In this document: positions 10,166 through 17,248 of the stretch, one piece after another
Numbering within the stretch: position 1 is the first letter of the stretch
Layout: the number at the start of each line of letters is the position of its first letter
IMG/VR virus record: IMGVR_UViG_3300025132_000061
Coordinates: 1-48,582 of that record
DNA: 48,582 nucleotides
DNA from: a virus
Reading direction: 5' to 3' (one strand)
Position numbers and translations under genes: made by a program
Notes under the pieces: generated by a model
Seen by the model: only the letters and a program-made list of their open reading frames with translations
Told to the model about the DNA's origin: nothing
The model's database searches: none

Positions 10166-12014
10166 GAGATTAATGTGGGGAAAACTCCTAAAATCTATAG
10201 GAATTGACCCAAATCCAAAAAAACGAGGCTTAAATTTCACGGATACGCCCGTTTTTAACATCGAGACAGGTAAACGTATGACTGTTTCTGAAGCCCAAAG
10301 ACATGAAATGGCGAAAGACGCAGGTGGAAATATCATCACAAATCCTTATGCAAGGAATATGGTAGACATGCCAATCATGCCAACTCCTGTAGGAAATGCT
10401 GTCGAAACAGGCGTGACTGCATTATCAGAATTAAACCCAGTAGCAGGTATGGTAGCAGGTGTTCTCTCAGGTAGAATACCAGGGCAAACATTGAAACAAC
10501 CAAGGCAAATGAATGCGTATGAAAATGCCTATAATAACTACAAAAAGATTAATGGATATAAGAAAAGCTCCTATGAGCTACAAAGCTATACTGATGATTA
10601 TGCAGGACCTCCTAGACAAGAAACTATAGTTAAGTTTAAAGACAAACCATTGTCAACAGTATCCATTCCACCGCAAAGAGTTCCAATGGCAGAAAGAGTT
10701 GTAGCTAATCCTGCAGAAAAAGTTCCAGAAGGAACATTGCCTTCTATAACAGCAGATGGTGTAGGTATTACTGGATTACCTCCAAAGGAAGTAACAAGAC
10801 TTTTAAAAGAAAGATATGGTAAAGATGCTATTGACCCTTATTTTGAAGGACCAACTAAAACATGGGATAATACTGGCTTAGGTTATATGAGAGGTAGAGA
10901 CAATGCGTACTTTGACCCTAAAACTGGAAAACCATTCCCAGAAGTAGCAGGAGATAGAAATAGAGGTAGAATGCACTTTAGTAAAACTACTTCCAATATT
11001 GATATAGATATTCATGACCCAGAACATGCTGATTTATTCGTAACAGCTAAAGACCATGGTGAAGGATTAATGCACTTGCAAGATGTATCTAAAAAGCTAG
11101 GTAATATGCCTATTGCTGTATTTGCAAGTCCAGGTGGAGTGAGCGGAGTCCCACTAGACGCACATTTCTATAAACAAATGCAAGGTCCAGAAGGACCAAG
11201 AAAAGCCTTTGAGTTATTAGCTAGGTCAAAAGGTGACCCTGCCTTTATGAATTTTGAAATGGAAAAGTATTCAAATGCAATGAATAACATCTGGGAGCAA
11301 TTACCACATAAAGAATTATCCAGATATAATCCAGAAAGACATAAGTTCTTTGCTCAAGCATCAATGAAGCATGAAGCAGGAAAACCAGTTATCAATCCTA
11401 AGACTGGAAAGTTTTTTGTAGATTTTAAAACTGGTGAACCATGGATACCACCAGGAAGGCATTTCCCAGAAGTTCAAAAGAATTGGGGTAGATTACAAAA
11501 AGGTGATAATCCATTCGATGAAAAAACATTGTTCTGGAGAAACATGAAAGACATACCAAAATCTATGATGCATGATTGGTTAAATGACCAAGGTGGTATG
11601 ATGTTAAATCTAAGACATAGTGCAAAACCAAGTAGGTTAGATAATTTACGATTAGGTAAACACGGATTCAGACCTACAATATCTAAGGATGGATTCTTTC
11701 AAGAAGGACCAATGATGGGACCACCATTTGTTAGGCAATGGATGATGAATATAGGCAATATGGATAAAGCAGGTGTCGAAGCAATGAATAGAGTATTTGG
11801 ACCAAAAGGTTTAGTTGATGTAGTAGACCAAACTAGATATGTCCAAAATATACAAGATATTAATAGACCTGAGATGGGTAGAGGATTATTAGATAGCCAA
11901 TATTTGAACGATTTCATGAAAAGTTTTTCAAATAAAGCCCAAGAAACTATACGAAAAAACTGGAGACTAGGTCTAGTCCCCCCTTTGTTGCAAAATAACG
12001 AAGAAGAGCAGTAA
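10158..12014 (+). CDS. Probable virion/ejection-associated protein, unknown family
   Basis: This protein of 618 residues has its ATG overlapping the end of the giant protein gene by 8 bases, so the two are translationally coupled. I do not recognise the family. It is hydrophilic and rich in Met, Pro and Asn, with one weakly hydrophobic Gly/Ala/Val stretch near residues 75-110 and no obvious catalytic motif. It is the last gene of the rightward virion operon and ends just before the attachment site. Its partnership with the giant protein suggests a companion ejection or internal capsid protein. That role is inferred from position only. Confidence 0.7.
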   Translation: MNERLMWGKLLKSIGIDPNPKKRGLNFTDTPVFNIETGKRMTVSEAQRHEMAKDAGGNIITNPYARNMVDMPIMPTPVGNAVETGVTALSELNPVAGMVAGVLSGRIPGQTLKQPRQMNAYENAYNNYKKINGYKKSSYELQSYTDDYAGPPRQETIVKFKDKPLSTVSIPPQRVPMAERVVANPAEKVPEGTLPSITADGVGITGLPPKEVTRLLKERYGKDAIDPYFEGPTKTWDNTGLGYMRGRDNAYFDPKTGKPFPEVAGDRNRGRMHFSKTTSNIDIDIHDPEHADLFVTAKDHGEGLMHLQDVSKKLGNMPIAVFASPGGVSGVPLDAHFYKQMQGPEGPRKAFELLARSKGDPAFMNFEMEKYSNAMNNIWEQLPHKELSRYNPERHKFFAQASMKHEAGKPVINPKTGKFFVDFKTGEPWIPPGRHFPEVQKNWGRLQKGDNPFDEKTLFWRNMKDIPKSMMHDWLNDQGGMMLNLRHSAKPSRLDNLRLGKHGFRPTISKDGFFQEGPMMGPPFVRQWMMNIGNMDKAGVEAMNRVFGPKGLVDVVDQTRYVQNIQDINRPEMGRGLLDSQYLNDFMKSFSNKAQETIRKNWRLGLVPPLLQNNEEEQ

Positions 12015-12060
12015 CTTCTCTCGTTAATTAGTGGGCAACACTAAAAGATACAAAAGGGCT

Positions 12061-12078
12061 ATAGCCAATATATAGCCA
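12061..12078 (+). repeat. Left pair of ATAGCCA direct repeats (putative integrase arm sites)
   Basis: ATAGCCA begins at 12061 and again at 12072. The first copy sits in the palindrome GGCTATAGCC (12057-12066). The same pair with the same 11-base spacing occurs on the other side of the tRNA fragment. Confidence 0.6.
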
Positions 12079-12082
12079 CTTA

Positions 12083-12129
12083 GGGCGATTAGCTCAGTTG
12101 GTTAGAGCGCTACGTTGACATCGTAGAGG
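12083..12129 (+). other. tRNA-Val(GAC) 5' half, probable attP core (not a functional tRNA)
   Basis: The sequence has the 5' acceptor strand GGGCGAT, a D-arm (GCTC, loop, GAGC) and a complete anticodon arm, CTACG-TTGACAT-CGTAG, with anticodon GAC at 12117-12119 (Val). After the anticodon stem there is no TTCG T-arm and no ATCGCCC acceptor complement, so this is only the 5' half. It most likely matches the host tRNA-Val gene and serves as the crossover region. Usually phages carry the tRNA 3' end; keeping the 5' half is unusual. Confidence 0.75.
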
Positions 12130-12158
12130 AGTAGACTACCGCATTCTGTCTATTCCTC
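12126..12158 (+). other. 11-bp hairpin abutting the tRNA half
   Basis: GAGGAGTAGAC (12126-12136) can pair with GTCTATTCCTC (12148-12158), with one G-T wobble, around an 11-base loop. It starts inside the last bases of the tRNA fragment. There is no T-run, so it is not a standard terminator. It may be part of the integrase-binding architecture. Confidence 0.55.
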
Positions 12159-12198
12159 GTCTGAAAACAGCCTTTTCGTATACCCCACTAATCTTTAC

Positions 12199-12216
12199 AT
12201 AGCCAAATAATAGCCA
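12199..12216 (+). repeat. Right pair of ATAGCCA direct repeats (putative integrase arm sites)
   Basis: ATAGCCA begins at 12199 and 12210, 11 bases apart like the left pair, ending 13 bases before the integrase start. Integrase or another factor bound here could also repress int. Confidence 0.6.
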
Positions 12217-12229
12217 AAAAGGGGTCAAA

Positions 12230-13129
12230 ATGAGCAGTTTGAAGCCTAACCTTATAAGAGATAACCTTGGCAATATTTACTACCGAAAGATGATAAATGG
12301 CAAAAGGGTAATTATTCCAAGCTACACTAAGAATCACAAACACGCAAACAAGCTACACCATACATTAGAATACCAAGCCTTAATGGAGCATTACGCTCCC
12401 AAAGAAAAAACAAAGTTTAAAAGATTTACTGAACTTGTTAAATTATACCTAAGAGATACAGAAGTTTTAAGTAGGTGGACAAACGATACAAGTAAAGTGA
12501 CTCAGTACGTTTTAAATGCCTATATAAAAAAACGGAAACTACCTAATAATAAAGAAACAGCACGAGGATACCAGACCAGAATTAACGCAGTAATTAACTG
12601 GGGTAAAAGTAAAGGTTATAGCACAGACCAGGATTTTATGAGAGTAAATAAAAAAAGAGGTAGACTGAGAGTGTTTAATGAGAGAGAGCTGTCTTTAATC
12701 ATGAATGAATTTCAAGATGACGATTTTCAACTCTTTACAAAGTTTGCATATTACACAGGAGCTAGAAGGGGAGAGATAAAGAACATCAAGACAACTGATA
12801 TAGACTACACTAGATTGAAAGTTACAGGCAAGACAGGAGAGAGATATATCAAACTGAACTCACAAGCACAGCACATTTTGTATTCTACGGAAAAAATATG
12901 GCAGTATACTGGAGATTTTATTACTAAAAAGTTTAAGTGGAACGTAAGACGCCTTAATATAAAAGACGCTCGTTTTCACGACCTACGTAGGACTTTTGGA
13001 CTTAACCTGATAAAAGCAGGTATGCCTATTTTTGAAGTCAGTAAGTTATTGGGACATACATCCGTTAAAACTACTCAAGAGCATTATGCTCCTTTACTAG
13101 TAGATGATATAAAAGACTTTACTCTTTAG
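12230..13129 (+). CDS. int: Tyrosine recombinase (phage integrase)
   Basis: This protein of 299 residues catalyses site-specific integration and probably excision at the adjacent attP. The catalytic set is complete: R179 in TGARRGEI, K201 in the beta-hairpin TGKTGER, H250-x-x-R253 in FHDLRR, H276 in LGHTS, and the nucleophile Y286 in EHYAPL. The N-terminal 60 residues resemble an arm-binding domain, and residues about 65-130 a core-binding SAM-like domain. GGGG lies about 6 bases before the ATG. The length fits the family. It ends convergently with the leftward gene downstream, overlapping it by 4 bases. Confidence 0.96.
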   Translation: MSSLKPNLIRDNLGNIYYRKMINGKRVIIPSYTKNHKHANKLHHTLEYQALMEHYAPKEKTKFKRFTELVKLYLRDTEVLSRWTNDTSKVTQYVLNAYIKKRKLPNNKETARGYQTRINAVINWGKSKGYSTDQDFMRVNKKRGRLRVFNERELSLIMNEFQDDDFQLFTKFAYYTGARRGEIKNIKTTDIDYTRLKVTGKTGERYIKLNSQAQHILYSTEKIWQYTGDFITKKFKWNVRRLNIKDARFHDLRRTFGLNLIKAGMPIFEVSKLLGHTSVKTTQEHYAPLLVDDIKDFTL

Positions 13130-13431
13130 CATTCCCAACACACCTCTTTCTCTGTGGGAATACCTCCAAATACATCTTGACGCAAGTAAGTAGGTCTTTT
13201 TTTGTTTTCACTACTTAACGTCCAATTCCAGTATTTTCTACAAGATGGACATTGCATGGGTTGATAGGCAGATGTAGCTATATCTCGATAAATCTCAATA
13301 ACTATATCTGCACTTATCACACCATAATCTATCCAATCATTGCCAAGGTAGTATTCTAAGTCTCGTATTCGAGCCCTAGTAATACGCCTATATTGCCTAC
13401 TTCCCCCAACTCTTTGTTGTTGGGAAGACAT
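13126..13431 (-). CDS. Small zinc-ribbon-like protein, unknown function
   Basis: This protein of 101 residues is the last gene of the leftward operon and overlaps the integrase stop by 4 bases. The C-terminal half has CPSC (near residue 60) and CWEC at the very end, a spacing consistent with one zinc-binding knuckle pair. The N-terminus is basic and rich in Arg, which suggests nucleic-acid contact. I do not recognise the family. Because it converges on int it could influence integration or excision, but no sequence evidence shows this. Confidence 0.7.
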   Translation of the reverse strand: MSSQQQRVGGSRQYRRITRARIRDLEYYLGNDWIDYGVISADIVIEIYRDIATSAYQPMQCPSCRKYWNWTLSSENKKRPTYLRQDVFGGIPTEKEVCWEC

Positions 13432-13443
13432 GATTGATTTCCT

Positions 13444-13578
13444 TTACTTTTTATTTAGTAATTCCTGACTCTTATTAATTACTACAATAAGATAGTGAAA
13501 TAATCCAACTGCTAGTAAGGCATTCAATAGCCAAAACATAATGGACATACACTTTTCTCCAATATCAAGAATTAACAT
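13444..13578 (-). CDS. Small single-span membrane protein (44 residues, or 34 from an internal start)
   Basis: The ATG at 13578 shares its A with the TAA of the upstream gene (TAATG). A second in-frame ATG at 13548 has a good Shine-Dalgarno sequence (GGAGAAAAG) before it and would give 34 residues. Either form has one membrane helix (FWLLNALLAVGLFHYLIVVI) and a short charged tail ending NKK. Function unknown. The tight overlap and the second ribosome site support a real gene. Confidence 0.5.
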   Translation of the reverse strand: MLILDIGEKCMSIMFWLLNALLAVGLFHYLIVVINKSQELLNKK

Positions 13579-13763
13579 TAGTTACCTGATATCTCATCTA
13601 TGTCATTTTGTATAATATCTAACTTGTCATTTAATTCTTTAAAGTAAGAAGTAACATAGTACTTCATTAAAAAATAAAATGGTATTATACAAGACACTCC
13701 GATAATCATATCGAATGCTTGAGTTTGTAGTATTTCTAGTATGTAGTATCTTACCATAAACAC
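13578..13763 (-). CDS. Small membrane protein with a C-terminal helix, unknown function
   Basis: This protein of 61 residues has a hydrophobic span around residues 18-37 (FDMIIGVSCIIPFYFLMKYY) and then a charged amphipathic tail, LNDKLDIIQNDIDEI. An AAGGAG Shine-Dalgarno sequence precedes the ATG. It is followed by another tiny membrane protein in the same operon. The layout resembles small phage membrane proteins such as holin-like or superinfection-exclusion proteins, but nothing specific supports either role. Confidence 0.6.
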   Translation of the reverse strand: MFMVRYYILEILQTQAFDMIIGVSCIIPFYFLMKYYVTSYFKELNDKLDIIQNDIDEISGN

Positions 13764-13780
13764 TCCTTATTTAAGACTTA

Positions 13781-14041
13781 TGAGGCTACGAGGCGCCAAC
13801 CAAGTAATTCTACTTTCATTCATTCGTCATTCTTTCATTTTGACTCCAGGCATAAACCTGCGAGTCTATTGAAAAAAATCGTTCTAGGCACAAGGGTCTT
13901 CCTTGCTGTTTAATGCCATTATTGAATCGAAGTTTATCATTACAACGTAGCCTCAAAATTAACAGGGACATAGCACAGGCGTTAATTCGCTGTATAAATA
14001 CTCATTATATTGAGCCTTATTCATAGCAACTATGCCCCCTG
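13781..14041 (-). ncRNA. Candidate structured RNA with two stem-closed domains
   Basis: Domain A (13781-13955) is closed by a perfect 10-bp inverted repeat, TGAGGCTACG with CGTAGCCTCA. It contains a 9-bp hairpin (13842-13866: GACTCCAGG against CCTG-C-GAGTC, loop CATAAA) and a hairpin at 13891-13905 (CAAGG-GTCTT-CCTTG) extended by GGCA/TGCC. Domain B (13963-14041) is closed by CAGGG..CATAG with CTATG..CCCTG and contains ACAGGCG/CGCTGT. The region lies in the leftward operon and is mostly non-coding. The strand is assumed from the neighbours; the pairings also exist on the other strand. Confidence 0.5.
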
Positions 14042-14051
14042 ATGACCAAAA

Positions 14052-14303
14052 TTAGTCACACACTCCAGTTTTACATTCAGCAGGATTCTGAGTACCATGC
14101 TTAGTAATATCATCGACATTAGCTTTAGCCCGTGATTCATCACGCTCCTCAGCCTCTACCATCTGATTACTATAAGCATTCCTCATAGCTCTACCTAGCT
14201 CAGTCATCTCTTCATCATCACCTTTAACTAAGTAGTCTGCTAATCTGAAAAACTTATCAATGTGTAGAATTGGTTTTACAAATTCATATTTATTCTTGCT
14301 CAT
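14052..14303 (-). CDS. Hypothetical phage protein, 83 residues
   Basis: A hydrophilic, charged protein that is probably mostly helical, ending in a short Cys-containing tail (CKTGVCD). It overlaps the end of the upstream zinc-knuckle gene by 14 bases, consistent with operon translation. Family not recognised. It is the last gene before the structured non-coding region on the leftward transcript. Confidence 0.7.
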   Translation of the reverse strand: MSKNKYEFVKPILHIDKFFRLADYLVKGDDEEMTELGRAMRNAYSNQMVEAEERDESRAKANVDDITKHGTQNPAECKTGVCD

Positions 14304-14514
14304 TACATTTCCTACATTTATTTCGTTCTAAACCACGTGAGGGAAAATCTTCATAGTAGAGGATTTTTGCACTACCTCTAAGACAATCGTTTTCCCACAC
14401 CATATCACACGAACTGCAAAAGTTCAATTTATCAGATTCAAGTCGTTTCCTCTTGTACCAATGACTAGGGGTAATGACCTTTTGATTATTTAAACTATCA
14501 ATCACCCATTTCAT
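14290..14514 (-). CDS. Small zinc-binding protein, unknown function
   Basis: The protein has two CxxC pairs, CSSC and CRKC, the second near the C-terminus, typical of a small treble-clef or zinc-ribbon fold. The ATG at 14514 gives 74 residues; a GTG at 14523 would give 77 and cannot be excluded. The start overlaps the upstream 54-residue gene. It could be a nucleic-acid-binding accessory factor, but the exact role is unknown. Confidence 0.65.
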   Translation of the reverse strand: MKWVIDSLNNQKVITPSHWYKRKRLESDKLNFCSSCDMVWENDCLRGSAKILYYEDFPSRGLERNKCRKCNEQE

Positions 14515-14662
14515 CTTTAACACTTTTCAAGGAGGCTTTTAGTTTCTTTAATTCCTTAATAGTATCTTCAATCACCAACATCATCTCTGCATTCCGTTTT
14601 ATTTCTCGTTTTAGAATTGGTTGTAGATTAACTTCATCTAATACTTCTTTTATATGTTTCAT
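14498..14662 (-). CDS. Small helical/coiled-coil protein, 54 residues
   Basis: Reading leftward from the ATG at 14662 gives 54 residues beginning MKHIKEVLDEVNLQPILK, rich in Lys, Glu and Leu with heptad-like spacing, ending DEMGD. It fits exactly between the nuclease gene (2 bases upstream) and the zinc-knuckle gene, with which it overlaps. Composition and packing suggest a real helical protein of unknown function. Confidence 0.65.
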   Translation of the reverse strand: MKHIKEVLDEVNLQPILKREIKRNAEMMLVIEDTIKELKKLKASLKSVKDEMGD

Positions 14663-14664
14663 AT

Positions 14665-14967
14665 TTAACCTTTCAACATCTTTAATATTTCTAAGAACTT
14701 TTCATGCTTCAAGAGAGTATAGGTTTCACCTCTATCTTCTCTGAAGGTTACTATATCAGTATGCTCACACTTGAGATACTTTGGTAATACCTTTCGTCTC
14801 TTTGCTTGAACCTTATATTCTTCAATCAGCAAATCAACTTCTTCATGCATTCCTAAAGAACGACCATTAGAACCCCAAGCACGTTGGGATGAGAAACCCC
14901 ATCCCTGTGCCTGTTTAACTAATTCACGTTCAAATGCATTTCCTTTGCGTTTACTACTATTGGACAT
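14665..14967 (-). CDS. Holliday-junction-resolvase-like PD-(D/E)xK nuclease
   Basis: This protein of 100 residues runs from the ATG at 14967, whose A is shared with the upstream TAA. The layout is KRKGNAFERELV (E13/E15), then EVDLLIEEYKVQAK with D45 and Q54-x-K56. This is the acid, D, (E/Q)xK arrangement of the Hjc-like/PD-(D/E)xK superfamily. The substitution of Q for E in the ExK motif is known in phage members. Expected role: cleaving branched recombination or replication DNA before packaging. It sits beside primase-helicase and annealase genes, which supports this. Confidence 0.7.
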   Translation of the reverse strand: MSNSSKRKGNAFERELVKQAQGWGFSSQRAWGSNGRSLGMHEEVDLLIEEYKVQAKRRKVLPKYLKCEHTDIVTFREDRGETYTLLKHEKFLEILKMLKG

Positions 14968-15143
14968 TACCATTTATCCCAATTATGTAGACTGCCTGAT
15001 AACTCCAATGGACCCACACCAAATCCCACGGATAGGTGCATACCATTAACATCATGCAATGCAAACTCAAGAGACAACAAAGAAAGAATTACAAAGCGTA
15101 CACTTTTTCCTCTTTCATTATTGTTCGTTTTTATTCTAAACAT
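14967..15143 (-). CDS. Small hypothetical protein, 58 residues
   Basis: The ATG at 15143 lies within the last bases of the primase-helicase gene (8-base overlap), and its TAA overlaps the ATG of the nuclease gene (TAATG). This double overlap strongly supports translation. The protein begins MFRIKTNNNERGKSVRF, has a modest hydrophobic middle and ends HNWDKW. Family and function are not recognised. Confidence 0.65.
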   Translation of the reverse strand: MFRIKTNNNERGKSVRFVILSLLSLEFALHDVNGMHLSVGFGVGPLELSGSLHNWDKW

Positions 15144-16926
15144 CAATCACCTGCTTAAATAGCATATGAGGCTTATGAAAAGTAAATCCTAACTGCATAT
15201 AATCTTCGTCTCTAGACTTCTCAGCTTTCACCATACGAAATCCAGAATCTCTATCATTATCTTTTGCGTTAATTGTTAGAACTTTATCAGCCTTTTGATA
15301 AGTATTTGATGTACCTTTCAAATGACCAAGCTTTACAAAGCCTTCTCTTTCTGCATCTTTATTAACATGGTGTACAGCAATGACAATACAATCTTGATTT
15401 TGAGCTACAGACTTTAATTGTCCAATAACTTCATTCATCTTTGTAATCTCATCATACACACCTTTCATAAATACCATATCCGTAGTATCCACTACGACAA
15501 CCTTAGGTTTACTCCTAGCAATACCATCAACTAACCTAGAAATCTCAGGTGGGTCACAACATACTTGAATATGTTGAAAAGCACTTTGCAATTTCTGAAC
15601 ACCACTTCTTTTGATTTCATCATTAACCTCATTCTTATCCATAAGAGAAGTCATTTGACAAAACCTTCTAAAGGTTAAGTGTTTATGATTCTCTAAAGAT
15701 AAAAAGAGACAAGAGAGGTGAGGTATTTGAGTGACTAGATTCATAACGAATGTTGATTTACCCATACCAGTATTCCCAGTAACTACTACGAGTTCTCCAG
15801 GTAGTACCCAGTAATCATTTTTCATGGTGTAGATATCTTTAAAGTTGAACGAGCTTTCTGTCATATCTTTGGCGAGAAATTCGGCATACTGTTCAGCCAT
15901 ATCATCTACATTCATTACATTCATATTATAATCTTTATGCTTAAAGTAGATGCAATTCGTTTTGCACCACTTCGACATAATACCATCCTTACAAGAGTAC
16001 TCATATCCAGTATCGAATATTTTACGAGCAACTTCTCCTGCTTCAGATTGTAAGCCAGACCATTCAGTTAATGTATGTGCAACTACTTTTTCAGGCATTC
16101 CCCAACGTCTCATCCATGAAGCAATACGCATCATTGTATCGTTGCGTTCACCTACTACTGGAGGAGAGTTCAAAGCAGTTTGCATACAAGTTACCACAGA
16201 ATTAGGGTCCATACGAAATTGACTTCTAACTGTGTAAACTTGCTCAGATTTAACTGGGTATTTAACGAGATGTTTTAAATAAGCTTTCACTTCTTTAAAC
16301 TCGTATTGACTCCAGTCTAAACCTTGTAAACCTTCCCATGATTGAGATTCTTCAATGATAGCAGGCATTTGATGATTGTTAAACTGACTAACAGTAAATG
16401 GTATTTTGAAGTTGGACTTCTTTTCATTAAAACTGTAGCCTGCACGAATCAATCTTGCACCATCATATATGTTATCACATTCAGGGAATAAAGTTGTAAG
16501 CGTTTCCTTGACAATTCCTGGGAGAGAAGTGGAAGGTTGAAAACCAAATAAGTTAGGCATTTCAATATGGAATCCAGTACCTGAATACCAGATTACTAAA
16601 TGATTCTCATTAACTCCAAGGTCCTCAATTAATTCAGTATTAACTAACCAATGTACTGCCTTATATAAAGCATCATCAGTTAAGTCTTTTTTATCATAAT
16701 CGAGAATAATGTTTTCTACATAATAGACTCCATTAAATCCTTGAATAGTACCTACACCATTGATATGTTGTTTTAATTGTTCATCAAATGCATACCAACT
16801 GTGATAGACTTCGGTTTTCTGCCCAGGTTCAAATCTGTATTTAGGAACATCCTTTAAAGGGACTACTTGGTTCCTATTACTTACATGACCTGTGGCAATC
16901 TCTACCATACGGATATCACTATCCAC
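15136..16926 (-). CDS. Primase-helicase: archaeo-eukaryotic-type primase domain fused to a DnaB/RecA-like helicase
   Basis: This protein of 596 residues should unwind DNA at the fork and make primers. The N-terminal half has AEP signatures: LDYDK (D76, D78), SGTGFH (S115, H120) and RLIRAG (R161). Residues about 258-300 resemble a PriCT-like helical linker, followed by cysteines C312, C321 and C325, which may bind zinc or a cluster. The C-terminal half is a RecA fold: Walker A GNTGMGKST (384-392), Walker B VVVVD (D480), and AVHHVN near 520 as the sensor region. Its 3' end overlaps the next gene by 8 bases, and its start overlaps the previous gene by 8. It is the main replication enzyme visible here. 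Confidence 0.88.
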   Translation of the reverse strand: MDSDIRMVEIATGHVSNRNQVVPLKDVPKYRFEPGQKTEVYHSWYAFDEQLKQHINGVGTIQGFNGVYYVENIILDYDKKDLTDDALYKAVHWLVNTELIEDLGVNENHLVIWYSGTGFHIEMPNLFGFQPSTSLPGIVKETLTTLFPECDNIYDGARLIRAGYSFNEKKSNFKIPFTVSQFNNHQMPAIIEESQSWEGLQGLDWSQYEFKEVKAYLKHLVKYPVKSEQVYTVRSQFRMDPNSVVTCMQTALNSPPVVGERNDTMMRIASWMRRWGMPEKVVAHTLTEWSGLQSEAGEVARKIFDTGYEYSCKDGIMSKWCKTNCIYFKHKDYNMNVMNVDDMAEQYAEFLAKDMTESSFNFKDIYTMKNDYWVLPGELVVVTGNTGMGKSTFVMNLVTQIPHLSCLFLSLENHKHLTFRRFCQMTSLMDKNEVNDEIKRSGVQKLQSAFQHIQVCCDPPEISRLVDGIARSKPKVVVVDTTDMVFMKGVYDEITKMNEVIGQLKSVAQNQDCIVIAVHHVNKDAEREGFVKLGHLKGTSNTYQKADKVLTINAKDNDRDSGFRMVKAEKSRDEDYMQLGFTFHKPHMLFKQVIDV

Positions 16927-17248
16927 GCTTATTTACCTTGTACCATTTTTGAGTAGACTCAGGTTTTTTTAACTCTACTACAAAAAGACCTTTATTATAT
17001 AAACTACTATTATATTGGTCATCTCGATAATCTTCACGCATCTTTCTCCAAAGACGAGAGAGGGTATCAGGTGTTACCTTTTTACCATAAAATGTATTAA
17101 TGTAGTTTACAGCAGAGGTTTGTATATCATGACTACCAAAAGGAGTAGTCTTTTCTCGCAACCAATGAAGGAGCATAGACTCATTACTGAGAACATGCCC
17201 CTTCTTTGTGCCACCAGAAATCATAACTTTCTTGATGGGGAATTGCAC
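16919..17248 (-). CDS. Hypothetical replication-operon protein, 109 residues
   Basis: It probably starts with GTG at 17248, right after the TAG of the ssDNA-binding candidate; an ATG at 17224 is an alternative. The middle (residues 24-75) looks helical with a possible winged-helix pattern (SMLLHWLREKTTPFG, then VTPDTLSRLWRKMRED), followed by basic strands. A DNA-binding helper for the primase-helicase downstream is plausible, as is a replication initiator. The family is not recognised. Confidence 0.65.
   Translation of the reverse strand: MQFPIKKVMISGGTKKGHVLSNESMLLHWLREKTTPFGSHDIQTSAVNYINTFYGKKVTPDTLSRLWRKMREDYRDDQYNSSLYNKGLFVVELKKPESTQKWYKVNKRG

Larger units (their letters stand above)
12027..12216 (+). 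other. attP: Candidate phage attachment site (attP) with core and arm-type repeats
   Basis: The region lies between the end of the virion operon and the integrase start. It contains the 5' half of a tRNA-Val gene as a probable core. ATAGCCA occurs twice on the left (12061 and 12072) and twice on the right (12199 and 12210), both pairs with an 11-base period, as expected for arm-type integrase sites on one DNA face. An outer inverted repeat, ATTAGTGGG (12027-12035) and CCCACTAAT (12184-12192), brackets the core. The position directly upstream of int is typical of attP. The intact core with both arms argues for phage DNA that is not integrated, or a circular form. Confidence 0.7.

Noticed and set aside
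12083-12160. Complete phage tRNA-Val gene
   Set aside because: D-arm and anticodon arm are good, but there is no T-arm and no 3' acceptor strand; the sequence after the anticodon stem forms an unrelated hairpin.
13959-14024. 21-codon leftward frame (MNKAQYNEYLYSELTPVLCP and a final Cys)
   Set aside because: Ribosome site is poorly spaced and the frame lies within the stem-closed domain B; not enough support to annotate as a gene.
13781-14041. tmRNA or other known tRNA-like RNA
   Set aside because: Closing stems are present, but there is no T-loop sequence, no CCA-type end and no convincing tag reading frame.
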